Below, in pieces: positions 17,159 to 25,879 of a stretch of 64,000 bases of DNA (positions are counted from its first letter, which is position 1; every line of letters begins with the position of its first letter). The translations under genes were made by a program, and so were the position numbers. The stretch is from an uncultured Calothrix sp. (GTDB lineage Bacteria; Cyanobacteriota; Cyanobacteriia; Cyanobacteriales; Nostocaceae), in assembly GCA_937973965.1 (NCBI GenBank), contig CALJJQ010000006.1:37489-101488 (forward strand), in the 5' to 3' direction. Below the pieces are notes generated by a model. It did not search any database. It saw nothing but the letters and a program-made list of their open reading frames with translations, and was not told the DNA's origin.

Positions 17159-18733
17159 ATGAAAAGTCATAAATCGATTGATAAAAAGCTGATTACAATT
17201 TGTACAACTTTGCCTGTCGTTTCTACCGCAAGTGTACTAGCAGAAACTACAGGTACTAACAATATCCAAAATTCCCATTCACCGAATTTTGTTGAGGGAG
17301 AGTTGAATACAGGGATTAATTCTGTTTCTAGAGACAAAGGTGTAGATTTAAAAGCATCATTGACTAATTCCTATCCGGCTGATGCACCGGGTTTCCAAGT
17401 TATAGCTAGAAATGGGGAATTTACCGTTGAACTCCAAGCTTCCCTGGAACCGCAAAATGTGAAAGTTCGTGCAGCTATTGATAATTGGCAACAACAGAAT
17501 AATTTTGATACTGTACCCCAAGCCTATACAAATATTGAATTTATCACCAATCTACGACCATCCCTCGCAACTGGAAGCATTAATCTACGGATTGGTGGGG
17601 GTGGAACTAATTATCATGGTCGTTTTCGCGATTTCCTCAATCCTCGCAAAATCGGTAGAACTGATGTAGACTTGGATGCGACTGTGTTTGCCATTGGTAA
17701 AATTGGCGATTGGTTATTCACTGGAGCATATAATAGCGATCGCAATCTGAATGAGGATTGTCTGGCAGATACTCGTTTATTTGGGGGTGGACAGGTTTGC
17801 GAACGGGTTTATCCTGTCTACGGGGATGCTGGAAATGTTACGGCAACAACTCCTTCGATTGATAGTGTTTATGCAAAGTTGGAACGTACTCCCAATATTC
17901 CTGGTGCGGAGTCGGATTACTTTCTTTGGGGTGATTACCATACACAAGAGTTTGCCCGTCCTTCCCAGTTGTTTAGTGGGATGACACGGCAATTACATGG
18001 GTTTAAGGGGAATTATAATTTGGGGAATTTACAGGTGACTGCCCTGTTGGCCAATAATATTGTTCGCTATCAACAAGCAGCAGGAGCAAACCAATTACTG
18101 GGTGACTTACCAAATACTGCCAATTTACGCTTTGGATTGGCCTATCGTGACCCTCGCAACGATAAACTTAATACCCTCCTTGGTTATGAATATCGTCTCA
18201 ACCCAACAACTACCCCTGAAACGCTGCTGACAGGTAATGGCAATGGTTCCACAGAACATGTATTTGCGGCTGAAGCCATTTATGCACCCCATTGGCAATG
18301 GGAATTCTATGGAAAATACGCCTTCCGTAATCATACTAGTTATCTAGCCGATAATTTTACCAACACTTCCACAGCCCATCTTGCTCAACTACGTGCTACT
18401 TACCAACTTGGTTATCGTACCGATGTAGCCGTAGAAGGGAGATGGTTAGGACAACCCAGTGTTGGATTTAATGAATTTGCGATCGCGCTGGAATCTGGAT
18501 ATTATCTGACACCGGATTTACGGATTGGTGTTGGTTATGCCTTTGGTGATGCTGACGATCGAGATTTCACTGGTTATCGTTCTGCTGGGGGTCCCTATTT
18601 GAATATTACCTACAAAATCAATGAATTATTTGCTGGTTTTGGACGGCAAAAACCTGCTCCGAAGCAACAACAGGAGTCGGAAATTGTGGTTCAGAAAACA
18701 GGAGACAGGAGACAGGATACAGGAGGGGATTAG
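17159..18733 (+). CDS. Outer-membrane beta-barrel protein linked to DUF11-type surface proteins
   Basis: 524 aa with a signal peptide (about 1-28, ending SVLA). After a short linker comes GEFTVELQASLEPQNVKVRA, then a barrel-like series of alternating strands (INLRIGGGG, FRDFLNPRKIGRTDVDLDATVFAIGKIGDWLFTGAYN). It matches the C-terminal barrel half of large cyanobacterial DUF11/isopeptide-domain surface proteins, which are usually far longer. The middle section that normally follows VTALLANN appears shortened. The last residues (EIVVQKTGDRRQDTGGD) are encoded by a short tandem repeat run, so the natural end has been altered. Role in the cell envelope is inferred only. Confidence 0.72.
   Translation: MKSHKSIDKKLITICTTLPVVSTASVLAETTGTNNIQNSHSPNFVEGELNTGINSVSRDKGVDLKASLTNSYPADAPGFQVIARNGEFTVELQASLEPQNVKVRAAIDNWQQQNNFDTVPQAYTNIEFITNLRPSLATGSINLRIGGGGTNYHGRFRDFLNPRKIGRTDVDLDATVFAIGKIGDWLFTGAYNSDRNLNEDCLADTRLFGGGQVCERVYPVYGDAGNVTATTPSIDSVYAKLERTPNIPGAESDYFLWGDYHTQEFARPSQLFSGMTRQLHGFKGNYNLGNLQVTALLANNIVRYQQAAGANQLLGDLPNTANLRFGLAYRDPRNDKLNTLLGYEYRLNPTTTPETLLTGNGNGSTEHVFAAEAIYAPHWQWEFYGKYAFRNHTSYLADNFTNTSTAHLAQLRATYQLGYRTDVAVEGRWLGQPSVGFNEFAIALESGYYLTPDLRIGVGYAFGDADDRDFTGYRSAGGPYLNITYKINELFAGFGRQKPAPKQQQESEIVVQKTGDRRQDTGGD
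18690..18729 (+). repeat. Short tandem repeat inside the 3' end of a gene
   Basis: Heptamer-like units (CAGGAGA, CAGGAGA, CAGGATA, CAGGAGG) lie within the last codons of the outer-membrane protein gene and encode its final dozen residues. The same unit family occurs in many intergenic places in the window. Confidence 0.75.
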
Positions 18734-18894
18734 AGATTTATTAGTTGATTTTCTGAAGATAAATAGGAGTGACACAGGTGTGATTCAAATTCTGATTTTT
18801 TGTTCTTTATCATTTATATAGTCAGCGCTACTCTGCTAGAAATCTACGCTGAGAGTGCTGAATTTGAGGACTAAAGTCCTGACTACGAACTTAA

Positions 18895-20544
18895 AATATA
18901 CCAGCTTATCACCTATTCTCCACTAGTAATGGGATTGCCAGTAGTGGTGCGACGGGAGGTGGTATCGTTTTAATCCGCGCTGGGAATATTATCGGTAATG
19001 GTACGGTGAATGCAACGGGTGCAAATGCTCCCAATAGTCGCTTGGAAACCACAACTTTGAATGTAAATGATGGTGGTGGTGGTGCAGGGGGAAGTGTGGT
19101 AATTTCGGCTGTGAATAGTACGGGGAGTAATTTAAATATTAACGTTCAAGGTGGTGAAGGGGGAGATGTCCGCACTAGAGTTCCCCACGGACCCGGTGGG
19201 GGTGGGGGTGGAGGTGTGGTCTTAACCCGTAATGTTGGACAAACGGTGAATCTGCAAGGGGGAATTTGCGGAACTTTTATTAATACTGGTGATGATGCGA
19301 GTGAAACACCGGATATTATTGGTGACCAGGGAAACTACGGTGCGACCAATGGAAGTGATGGGGTAGCGGGAAATATTAGTAGTATTACGGGGATTTTGTC
19401 GGGGGCAGAGTGTTTAACCGCACCAGAACCACCACCCCAGCCGTTAATTTACAAATCGGTACGTTTACTTAATGATAATGATAACTCTGGCAATATTACC
19501 GTCGGAGATGACCTAGAGTATACCCTCACAATCATCAATCCGAGTACAACTTTACCCGTGAATGGTATGGCGATCGCCGATCGAGTTCCCAGTCAGTTGC
19601 AGGTGATCCGCAATTCCATCCTCTTTCCCACCGGTTTTACAGCTGCATCCAGTTTACCTAAAAGTAATTTCAACGGTACAAATCAATATATCCCCTTCAC
19701 CAATCCCGGTAATTTACCCATGAATACCACTTTGACTCTGACCTACACAGCCAGAATTTTACCGGATGCAACCGGACAAATCGAAAACCAAGCAGGAATC
19801 GATTTAACCCCCACAGACCCCAATCCCATCCCGGAAATTCTCTCCGATGCTAGCGATTCCCTCAACCCTACCCAACCAGGTTCTGGGAATAACCCTGGGA
19901 ATGCCATTGATCGTAACGGTAATATTAACCAAATTACAGGAGATGGAGTCATACCCGATATCACCACCGTAAATATCCAAACCCTTCCCCCCAATCCTGA
20001 ACCACCCCCACCAGGAATTGTCAACCTGTATGGAGTCAAACGTATTACTAACGTCCGTCGCAATGGAGTGCCAATTACAGAAATTAATTTTAATACCTTT
20101 GTGGATGACCCCAATGATGTCAACGATAACATGGGGGGATGGTCTCAATTTTTACCAATTGGTGTCCTCACTATCGGCAATGAGTATCCCCTCCAAAGTG
20201 GGGATGAGGTGGAATATACAATTTATTATCTGGTGGAAGGTAATCAACCAATTAATAATGCTCGCTTTTGTGACCCCATACCCGTTGGAACTACATTTAT
20301 TCCCAATAGCTTGGGTAGTGGTAGGGGGATTGGGGTAAATATGGCTAATAATATGACCAATCCAACCAATATCGCTGATGCAGATAACGCCAGTTTCTTT
20401 AGTCCCGTTGCACCCTTACCACCGGGAAATGTCTGTCCTCATCAAACTAATCCGACTGGAGCTGTAATTGTGAATTTGGGGAATTTGGACAATAATCAGG
20501 GTAATAATTTTGGTTTTGTCCGCTTTTGGGTGAGGGTCGATTAG
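18895..20544 (+). pseudogene. 5'-truncated DUF11-domain surface protein
   Basis: The frame is open from 18895 (after a TAA) to a stop at 20544. The region before the first ATG at 19006 already encodes protein in the same style (NGIASSGATGGGIVLIRAGN), so the true start is missing. There is no signal peptide. The N-terminal part is Gly-rich (NDGGGGAGGSVVIS, PGGGGGGGVVL). Two DUF11-like repeats follow: YKSVRLLNDNDNSGNITVGD through PSQLQVIRNSI, and VEYTIYYLVEGNQPINNARF onward. It ends FGFVRFWVRVD, a normal family ending. It probably once formed a pair with the barrel gene upstream. If translated from 19006 it would give a cytosolic 512-aa fragment. Confidence 0.7.
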
Positions 20545-20865
20545 GTGGAAGCGAAGGGGTTTGTTAATCCTATTTAGGGTCTGGTGCATTCGTGACCAGT
20601 TAAGGTGAAACTAAAAAGTGAGGTGAAGGAGAAGTCTTAAATTCTCCTTTGCACTGAGTTTTCAGCGCCAGAATCAATTATGCATTGAAAATTTAGCGAT
20701 CGCATCCTTCAAAATCATGTTTATTCACTCAGATTTTGAGAATATTTTGAGCATTATTACTTATTGGCAAAAGATTAATAAGCTTAACTTGTGAGCAATG
20801 CTCCCTACTCTCTACTCCCTACTCACTAAAAGTTTGAGGAGTTGGCTCCAAATCCGGGATTAAAA
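20545..20865. other. Convergent intergenic region
   Basis: About 320 bases between the DUF11 relic and mutS2, which converge. It contains a GGAGTAG/CTACTCC-type short repeat run near 20800-20825 and one HIP1-like site. I see no clear terminator and no gene. Confidence 0.45.
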
Positions 20866-23289
20866 TTAATCAACAATATAGGCAATTGTTACCCCCGTTC
20901 CTCCATCAGCTTGTTCGGCGGGTTCATACTTAGATACCCGTGGATGCTGACGTAAATATTCATGTACCCCTTGCCGTAATTTCCCTGTACCGTGACCGTG
21001 AATAATCCAGATGGCTCGATGGGCTTGGGCGATCGCTTGGTCTAAAATATATTCGGCATCGGCAACCCGTTTACCCCTCAAATCAATGGTATTTCGGGAT
21101 GTGCGTATTAGGGGTTCTGTTGCGGCTGGGGGGGATTCGCTTTTGGTTTTATTCTCTTTGACTTTAGTTTCCTTCCCACTTGGTTCCGGTTTTTGACCAT
21201 CCAGGGATTCAATATCATCCAGTTTCACAGTCATTTTCATAATTCCGAAGCGGACATTGATTTCTCGGTCTGCGTCGGGTGCTGTTAACACTTCGGCTGT
21301 TTGTCCGAGTTTGGGTATACGAATTCTCTCCCCGATTTTGGGAATATAACCTGGTTTTGCCTTCGGTGGTGCTTGGGGTATAAATTTTTCCGCTATCTGA
21401 TTGATGGCGTTGGTGGCATTTTGGGCGTCTTGACCGGTGGGTGTACCCTGTTGTAAGCGGCGAATCACCTGGGCTATTTCCTTTTTCGCTTGGGCGATCG
21501 CTTCTTGGACTGCCGCTTCTTGGAAGGCTTTGAGGGCTTGTTCCCGCTCCTGGAGGGCATCGGCTTTTGCAGATACTTCTTTATATAATTTCTCTGCTTG
21601 TTGTAGTAAATTCTGCGCCTCAGCCGCCTTGATTTCCTGACGACGACGTTGGTCTTCTAACCCGGCAATCACCAAATTCACGTCGTCAGTTACACCTCCC
21701 ATTTCCTGTTTTGCTGCTGCAATCACTTCTGGTTTCAATCCCAGCCGAGATGCGATCGCCAGGGCATTAGAACGACCGGGAATTCCCCACAATAGACGGT
21801 AGGTGGGGGAAAGGGTCGCTTCATCAAATTCGACGGAGGCATTTTCAAAGCGTAAATCCTCATATTTCAACGCCTTCAATTCCCCAAAGTGGGTTGTGGC
21901 CATTGTTAACAAAGCATGGTCTGCCAAATACCGTAATAGGGCGATCGCCAGGGCACTTCCTTCCACCGGGTCGGTTCCAGCTCCCACCTCATCGAGTAAG
22001 ATGAGGGAGGGGGATGGGGATTTTAAATCCTGGTCTTCCGGGGATTCCCCCGGACTAATGGCGGTCAAAATCCGACTAATCCGGCGAATATGACCGGAAA
22101 AAGTCGATAAACTTTGTTGGAGGGATTGCTCATCGCCAATGTCTGCCAAAACCTGCTCAAACCAGGGAATTTCCACCGGTTCACGAGCCGGGATAAATAA
22201 ACCCACTTTGGCCATTAAGGCTGCTAATCCCAAGGTTTTGAGGGTGACTGTCTTCCCTCCCGTATTGGGACCTGTGATGGTGACAACACGAATGTGGGGT
22301 TCAATCCGTAAATCTACAGGGACAACGGCATGACCTTGTTCGTATTGTTGCTGCCAGAGGAGGAGGGGGTGGTGCAGTTGACGCAGGGTGATTTGTTCCT
22401 GGGTTGGATCAACAAAGCGGGGTGGATTGCCCTTCAACCATTGACTGTAACGGGAACGAGCGCAGGCTAAGTCTAAAACGGTGATAATTGCCAGTAATCT
22501 TTCTAAATCGGGGATAATATCGGCAATTTGACCAGTTAAAGCCCGACGAATTGCTTCCTCTTCCACCTCTTCCCGTCGTAACAACTGTCGCAATTGATTT
22601 CCCATCGGCACCACCGAATTTGGCTCCACATACAGCGTCACCCCACTGGTGGAGGTGTCATGGACAATACCGGGAATCACATCTTTGTGGGAAGCCTTTA
22701 CCGGAAGTACATAGCGATCGCCCCGTTGGGTAATAATCCCCTCCTGGAGAGCATTTGATTTGACCTGAATGATATTTTGGAGTTTTTGGTTGATTTGGCT
22801 GCGCACACGGCGGATTTCACTACGTACCTCTGCCAACTTACTACTGGCTCGATCCGCCACATGACCTCGTTCATCGATACAGCGATGGATTTCCTGTTCC
22901 ACCTCCGGATAGGTGCGTAAATCCGCCACCAAAGCCAGTAAAACATCCAAATCTTCGTGATTTTCAATAGTTCGCCGCAAATTACGCGCTCCCGCCAATG
23001 TGGTAGCGATCGCGAGTAATTCATCTCCAGCCAGTAGTCCTTTTAATTCGGCTCTTTCCAGGGAATCACCTATATCCTGTATTCCCTCGAAGGATAACCC
23101 TGTAGGTGTACGTCCTTCTAAATCGTAGACCTGTTGCGTTTGTTTAAGTAACTGTTCGCTTTCCGTTAAAGTTGTGGGTATTTGTATATTCCGCGCGGCA
23201 AAAACACCTAACTTTGTCGCTGCAAAGTTTGACAAATGTTGGCACAACCGCGACCATTCTAATAATTCTAGGGTTTCTGATTGAATCAA
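20866..23289 (-). CDS. mutS2: Endonuclease/ATPase MutS2
   Basis: 807 aa, full length. MutS2 suppresses recombination or acts on branched or stalled-ribosome-linked nucleic acid depending on species; it is not mismatch repair MutS. The core ATPase has Walker A TGPNTGGKTVTLK at about 335 and Walker B LILLDEVGAGTDPVEGSALA. A coiled-coil region rich in Q, E and K follows (LLQQAEKLYKEVSAKADALQ). The C-terminal Smr nuclease domain has IDLRGKRVADAEYILD and the HGHGTGKL motif. The reading frame starts with TTG at 23289 (MIQSETLELLEW). Family members begin exactly this way, so the TTG is accepted as start. Transcribed alone. Confidence 0.93.
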   Translation of the reverse strand: MIQSETLELLEWSRLCQHLSNFAATKLGVFAARNIQIPTTLTESEQLLKQTQQVYDLEGRTPTGLSFEGIQDIGDSLERAELKGLLAGDELLAIATTLAGARNLRRTIENHEDLDVLLALVADLRTYPEVEQEIHRCIDERGHVADRASSKLAEVRSEIRRVRSQINQKLQNIIQVKSNALQEGIITQRGDRYVLPVKASHKDVIPGIVHDTSTSGVTLYVEPNSVVPMGNQLRQLLRREEVEEEAIRRALTGQIADIIPDLERLLAIITVLDLACARSRYSQWLKGNPPRFVDPTQEQITLRQLHHPLLLWQQQYEQGHAVVPVDLRIEPHIRVVTITGPNTGGKTVTLKTLGLAALMAKVGLFIPAREPVEIPWFEQVLADIGDEQSLQQSLSTFSGHIRRISRILTAISPGESPEDQDLKSPSPSLILLDEVGAGTDPVEGSALAIALLRYLADHALLTMATTHFGELKALKYEDLRFENASVEFDEATLSPTYRLLWGIPGRSNALAIASRLGLKPEVIAAAKQEMGGVTDDVNLVIAGLEDQRRRQEIKAAEAQNLLQQAEKLYKEVSAKADALQEREQALKAFQEAAVQEAIAQAKKEIAQVIRRLQQGTPTGQDAQNATNAINQIAEKFIPQAPPKAKPGYIPKIGERIRIPKLGQTAEVLTAPDADREINVRFGIMKMTVKLDDIESLDGQKPEPSGKETKVKENKTKSESPPAATEPLIRTSRNTIDLRGKRVADAEYILDQAIAQAHRAIWIIHGHGTGKLRQGVHEYLRQHPRVSKYEPAEQADGGTGVTIAYIVD

Positions 23290-23532
23290 GGTGATTAGTC
23301 AAAAAATAATACTATATTCAGCCATTGTAACAAGATTGGGGGATGAGAGATATTTAGATCAGGATACAGAGTACAGGAGATACAGGGGGAGCTTTCAGGA
23401 GGAAATGTATCAAAATTTGAGTGAAATGGTGTAAGTCCTAAGAGGTTGTTTCAAAAGTTATTTTTAATACTTGAATTACCGTTTTTGGGAATGGGAAGAT
23501 ACGCAACATCTCGCGTCTGTACTCTCGAAGGA

Positions 23533-23602
23533 ATTACGTAGGCGCAGCCTTGCCTTAGGCTATTACGTAGACGCGTAGCGGCTTGCCACAGGCTATTACA
23601 AA
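23533..23602. repeat. GCGAAGCGGCTTGCCG-TAGGCTATTACG repeat cluster
   Basis: Two adjoining units of the type TTACGTAGACGCGTAGCGGC and TTGCCACAGGCTATTAC. The same palindromic unit recurs in clusters at 35975-36075 and 45862-46090 and singly near 55910. It is a short dispersed repeat without coding capacity. Confidence 0.8.
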
Positions 23603-23900
23603 TTATCTTGTGACTATGCTCTGGGTGGTTACTCAGTCAGCGAGGGCTACTGCCTTCATTCACGAGGTAGGAGCCTCGTAGGTTCCGCATCCACGGTAAG
23701 CATGGGTGGGATGGAAAACATAGTTCCCAACGACAATATTTCGGTTCGTCGTCAACTAGTAACACTAACCCAGGGCATACATATTGTATATTACGAGTTT
23801 GAAGCAAGAAGATTTTTCTACAACCAAGTAAAATAAAAAAGTCATAAAGTAAAAAATCAAAATCAATGATTAATGTATGAGCTTTTAAACATTTTCAATG

Positions 23901-24022
23901 ATACAGCAGTCCGAGCGGGATTTGTGAAATCTGACATGTAGGGTTGTTATGGGTTGACAGTTGACGGTTAACAGTCACCAGTCATCAGTCAACGATACGC
24001 TATTTTCCTGACTTAAATAGGG
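23901..24022 (+). repeat. ATACAGCAGTCC repeat, copy 1
   Basis: ATACAGCAGTCC, then TTTGTGAAATCTGACATGTA and GGGTTGACAGTTGACGGTTA through CAACGATACGCTATTTTCCT. It closely matches 30046-30175. Copy 2 has imperfect end repeats (TACAGCAGTCC against GGATTACTGTA). It contains several internal GTTGAC/GTCAAC palindromes. Confidence 0.8.
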
Positions 24023-24088
24023 TTCTCATTCAGTTTTTTCTGTTCACCTACATTTTGTATTTGTCACTAAGTCTACCTACTTATCACC

Positions 24089-24304
24089 CAATACAGTTCA
24101 GTTAGACTTAAAAGCCTGATTATTGGCTAGGTTGGGTTGAAGAATGTAGAGGCAGTAAGCCCTCGTGGAATGTGTCCCCACGCGGAGCATCGGGACGAGA
24201 TAATCAGAAAAACTGTGTGAACTTATGGGTAAATTTCCACAAAATCAACAGTCTATGCAAAGCCTCAACCCAACCTACAGTTATCTTTAACACCAACTGT
24301 ATTG
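24089..24304 (+). mobile_element. MITE copy A (216 bp), with 10-bp target duplication
   Basis: Starts CAATACAGTT and ends AACTGTATTG, a perfect 10-bp terminal inverted repeat. It is flanked on both sides by ACTTATCACC (24079-24088 and 24305-24314), a perfect 10-bp direct repeat expected of target-site duplication. A second copy in opposite orientation lies at 52746-52960 with about 13 differences. It has no transposase gene; any frame inside is short. A 10-bp duplication would suit mobilisation by an IS4-type transposase elsewhere in the genome (inference). Confidence 0.93.
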
Positions 24305-24329
24305 ACTTATCACCCCTTGGTGAGAAATG

Positions 24330-24406
24330 CAGGAAATCCAAAATCCATAGACGCACGTAGTGTGGCTTCTCGAAGAGTAATCCAAAATCCAAAATCCCAA
24401 AATCCA
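24330..24406. repeat. CCAAAAT heptamer run with embedded ATAGACGC unit
   Basis: AATCCAAAATCCATAGACGC, then CGAAGAGTAATCCAAAATCC and further heptamers, ending at the ATG of the next gene. The same composite, inverted, occurs at about 39935-39990. Simple CCAAAAT runs occur at 7098, 32097 and 52718. Confidence 0.8.
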
Positions 24407-25327
24407 ATGGCTGTCAACCAACATCAACACCATCAAACATTGACTTACAAATGGCAAAATTATCAATGTACCTATGATTATTATCCAGCCAATCCCCAAG
24501 CCAATCAAGAGATTCCCCTGGTTTTAATTCATCCGATTGGTGTGGGATTATCCCGGTTATTTTGGCGCAGATTTTCTCAACAATGGCAGATACAAAACAA
24601 ATTCAACTCCATTTATGCACCCGATTTATTAGGGTGCGGTGATAGCGATATGCCCAATATTGCCTATACTCCAAACTTCCATGCTGAACAATTAAACTTT
24701 TTTCTGACCACAGTTATCAATAAACCAGTGATATTAGTTGTTCAAGGAGCCTTATTCCCCGTAGCCATTGAACTAGTCACAACCCATCCACAATTAATCA
24801 AAGGGATGGTATTATCAGGACCCCCAGCATGGAATATCATTAGCAAACCCCGTCCAAAATGGCGACAAAAACTCACCTGGAGTTTCCTGATTTCCATCCT
24901 GGGAAACCTATTTTATCGATATGCAAGGACAGAAAAATTTTTACGCTCCTTTTCCACCCGTCAATTATTTGCATCCAGTCAGGACGTAGACGAGGAATGG
25001 TTAATGATGCTCCGCTTAGGGTCAGTAGATATGGCCAGTCGATTCGCCGTCTTTTCCTTTTTAGCAGGCTTTTGGCGAAAAGATTACAGCACTGCAATTA
25101 CCAACCTCAATATCCCCACCTTTGTTGTTTTTGGAGAAATAGCGTCCAGCGTCAGCAAAGAGGGAAAAATCGAATCTGCTGACGATAGATTATCCCAATA
25201 CCTCACCCATCTTCCCATAGCCCAAGGTGTCAAAATTCCCGGACGTAACGTTTTACCCTACGAATCTGCACCCGAATTTGTCAATGCGATCGCACCTTTT
25301 GTAGATCAACTAACTCTACTCTATTGA
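24407..25327 (+). CDS. Alpha/beta-hydrolase-fold protein lacking the usual nucleophile serine
   Basis: 306 aa from ATG 24407; the open frame to 24302 starts with TTG and runs through repeat DNA. The alpha/beta-hydrolase fold is shown by IPLVLIHPIGVGLSRLFWRR (oxyanion loop), YAPDLLGCGDSDMP and NIPTFVVFGEIA. At the nucleophile elbow, where GxSxG is expected, the sequence is VVQGALFPVAIEL, with no serine. The protein may therefore be non-catalytic or use another residue. A strong terminator follows at 25366-25403. MITE copy A sits about 100 bases upstream and may affect its promoter. Confidence 0.8.
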   Translation: MAVNQHQHHQTLTYKWQNYQCTYDYYPANPQANQEIPLVLIHPIGVGLSRLFWRRFSQQWQIQNKFNSIYAPDLLGCGDSDMPNIAYTPNFHAEQLNFFLTTVINKPVILVVQGALFPVAIELVTTHPQLIKGMVLSGPPAWNIISKPRPKWRQKLTWSFLISILGNLFYRYARTEKFLRSFSTRQLFASSQDVDEEWLMMLRLGSVDMASRFAVFSFLAGFWRKDYSTAITNLNIPTFVVFGEIASSVSKEGKIESADDRLSQYLTHLPIAQGVKIPGRNVLPYESAPEFVNAIAPFVDQLTLLY

Positions 25328-25365
25328 CTCTCACCGGACTAAAAGTCGCGGTGATTCAAACTGTT

Positions 25366-25403
25366 GCGACAGGAAGGGCTAAAGCCACTCCCTGTCGCTT
25401 TTT
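25366..25403 (+). terminator. Rho-independent terminator of the hydrolase-fold gene
   Basis: GCGACAGG (25366-25373) pairs perfectly with CCTGTCGC (25391-25398), followed by TTTTT. It begins 39 bases after the stop codon. Confidence 0.85.
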
Positions 25404-25879
25404 GCAGTTATTCTTCCAGAGAAAAACTTTCTGTGGGACAGTCAAAAGTCCCCTAATAGTCTTGGCTAAACCTAGATTTATTATAAGAACGTATCCTCTA
25501 TTCTGATAATTATACTGTAACCTGAGTTCGGGATAGGGTGAAACACCGATTCCATCGTTGGCTGTAAACTAGATTATCTTGTGGAAAGTATTACGAAATA
25601 GCCTTAACCCGAACTGACGACCGTCTCCTCAGAGAAAAACAAAAAGTGCCTGGACGTGTTGCCGTGTTTCCACTCCAAGCACTTTTCTGTTCTTTCAACT
25701 TACTCCTCACACACAATTACAGAATACAGGAGGTGGCGACTAAAAACAAGTATTTAGAGTGACACTTCATCAGGTGTACCAAGTTTTGTGAGGTTCGTTG
25801 ATACAAACTACCGATTTTCTTTAGAATTGCCTATCAAGAGGATAAAATCAGTCTTTTGCAGTATGATATAAAGACGATA
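25404..25879. other. Intergenic region between converging genes
   Basis: About 475 bases. A second hairpin, AAAAGTGC/GCACTTTT extended by TGGA/TCCA (25642-25686), could terminate transcription from either side. I see no gene; the frame at 25324-25506 is accidental. Whether the hairpin ends an unannotated small RNA cannot be told. Confidence 0.45.
25642..25688. terminator. Bidirectional-looking terminator hairpin
   Basis: Stem AAAAGTGC-C-TGGA with TCCA-A-GCACTTTT around a loop of about 19 bases. A-rich on the left arm and T-rich on the right, so it could work on both strands; purH ends about 190 bases to the right. Confidence 0.6.

Larger units (their letters stand above)
23290..24406. other. 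Repeat-rich intergenic region
   Basis: About 1.1 kb with no gene. In order it holds tandem CAGGATA units, a CGCGTCTGTACTC hairpin relic (about 23510), GTAGACGCG-TAGCGGCTTGCC repeats (23535-23600), one copy of a roughly 120-bp repeat (23901-24022), MITE copy A with its target duplication (24079-24314), and CCAAAAT heptamers just before the next gene. It is a cluster of nested small mobile or repetitive DNA. Confidence 0.7.

Noticed and set aside
24172..24360. ORF inside MITE copy A
   Set aside because: Its counterpart in copy B is broken by an indel and substitutions; it is a by-product of the element.
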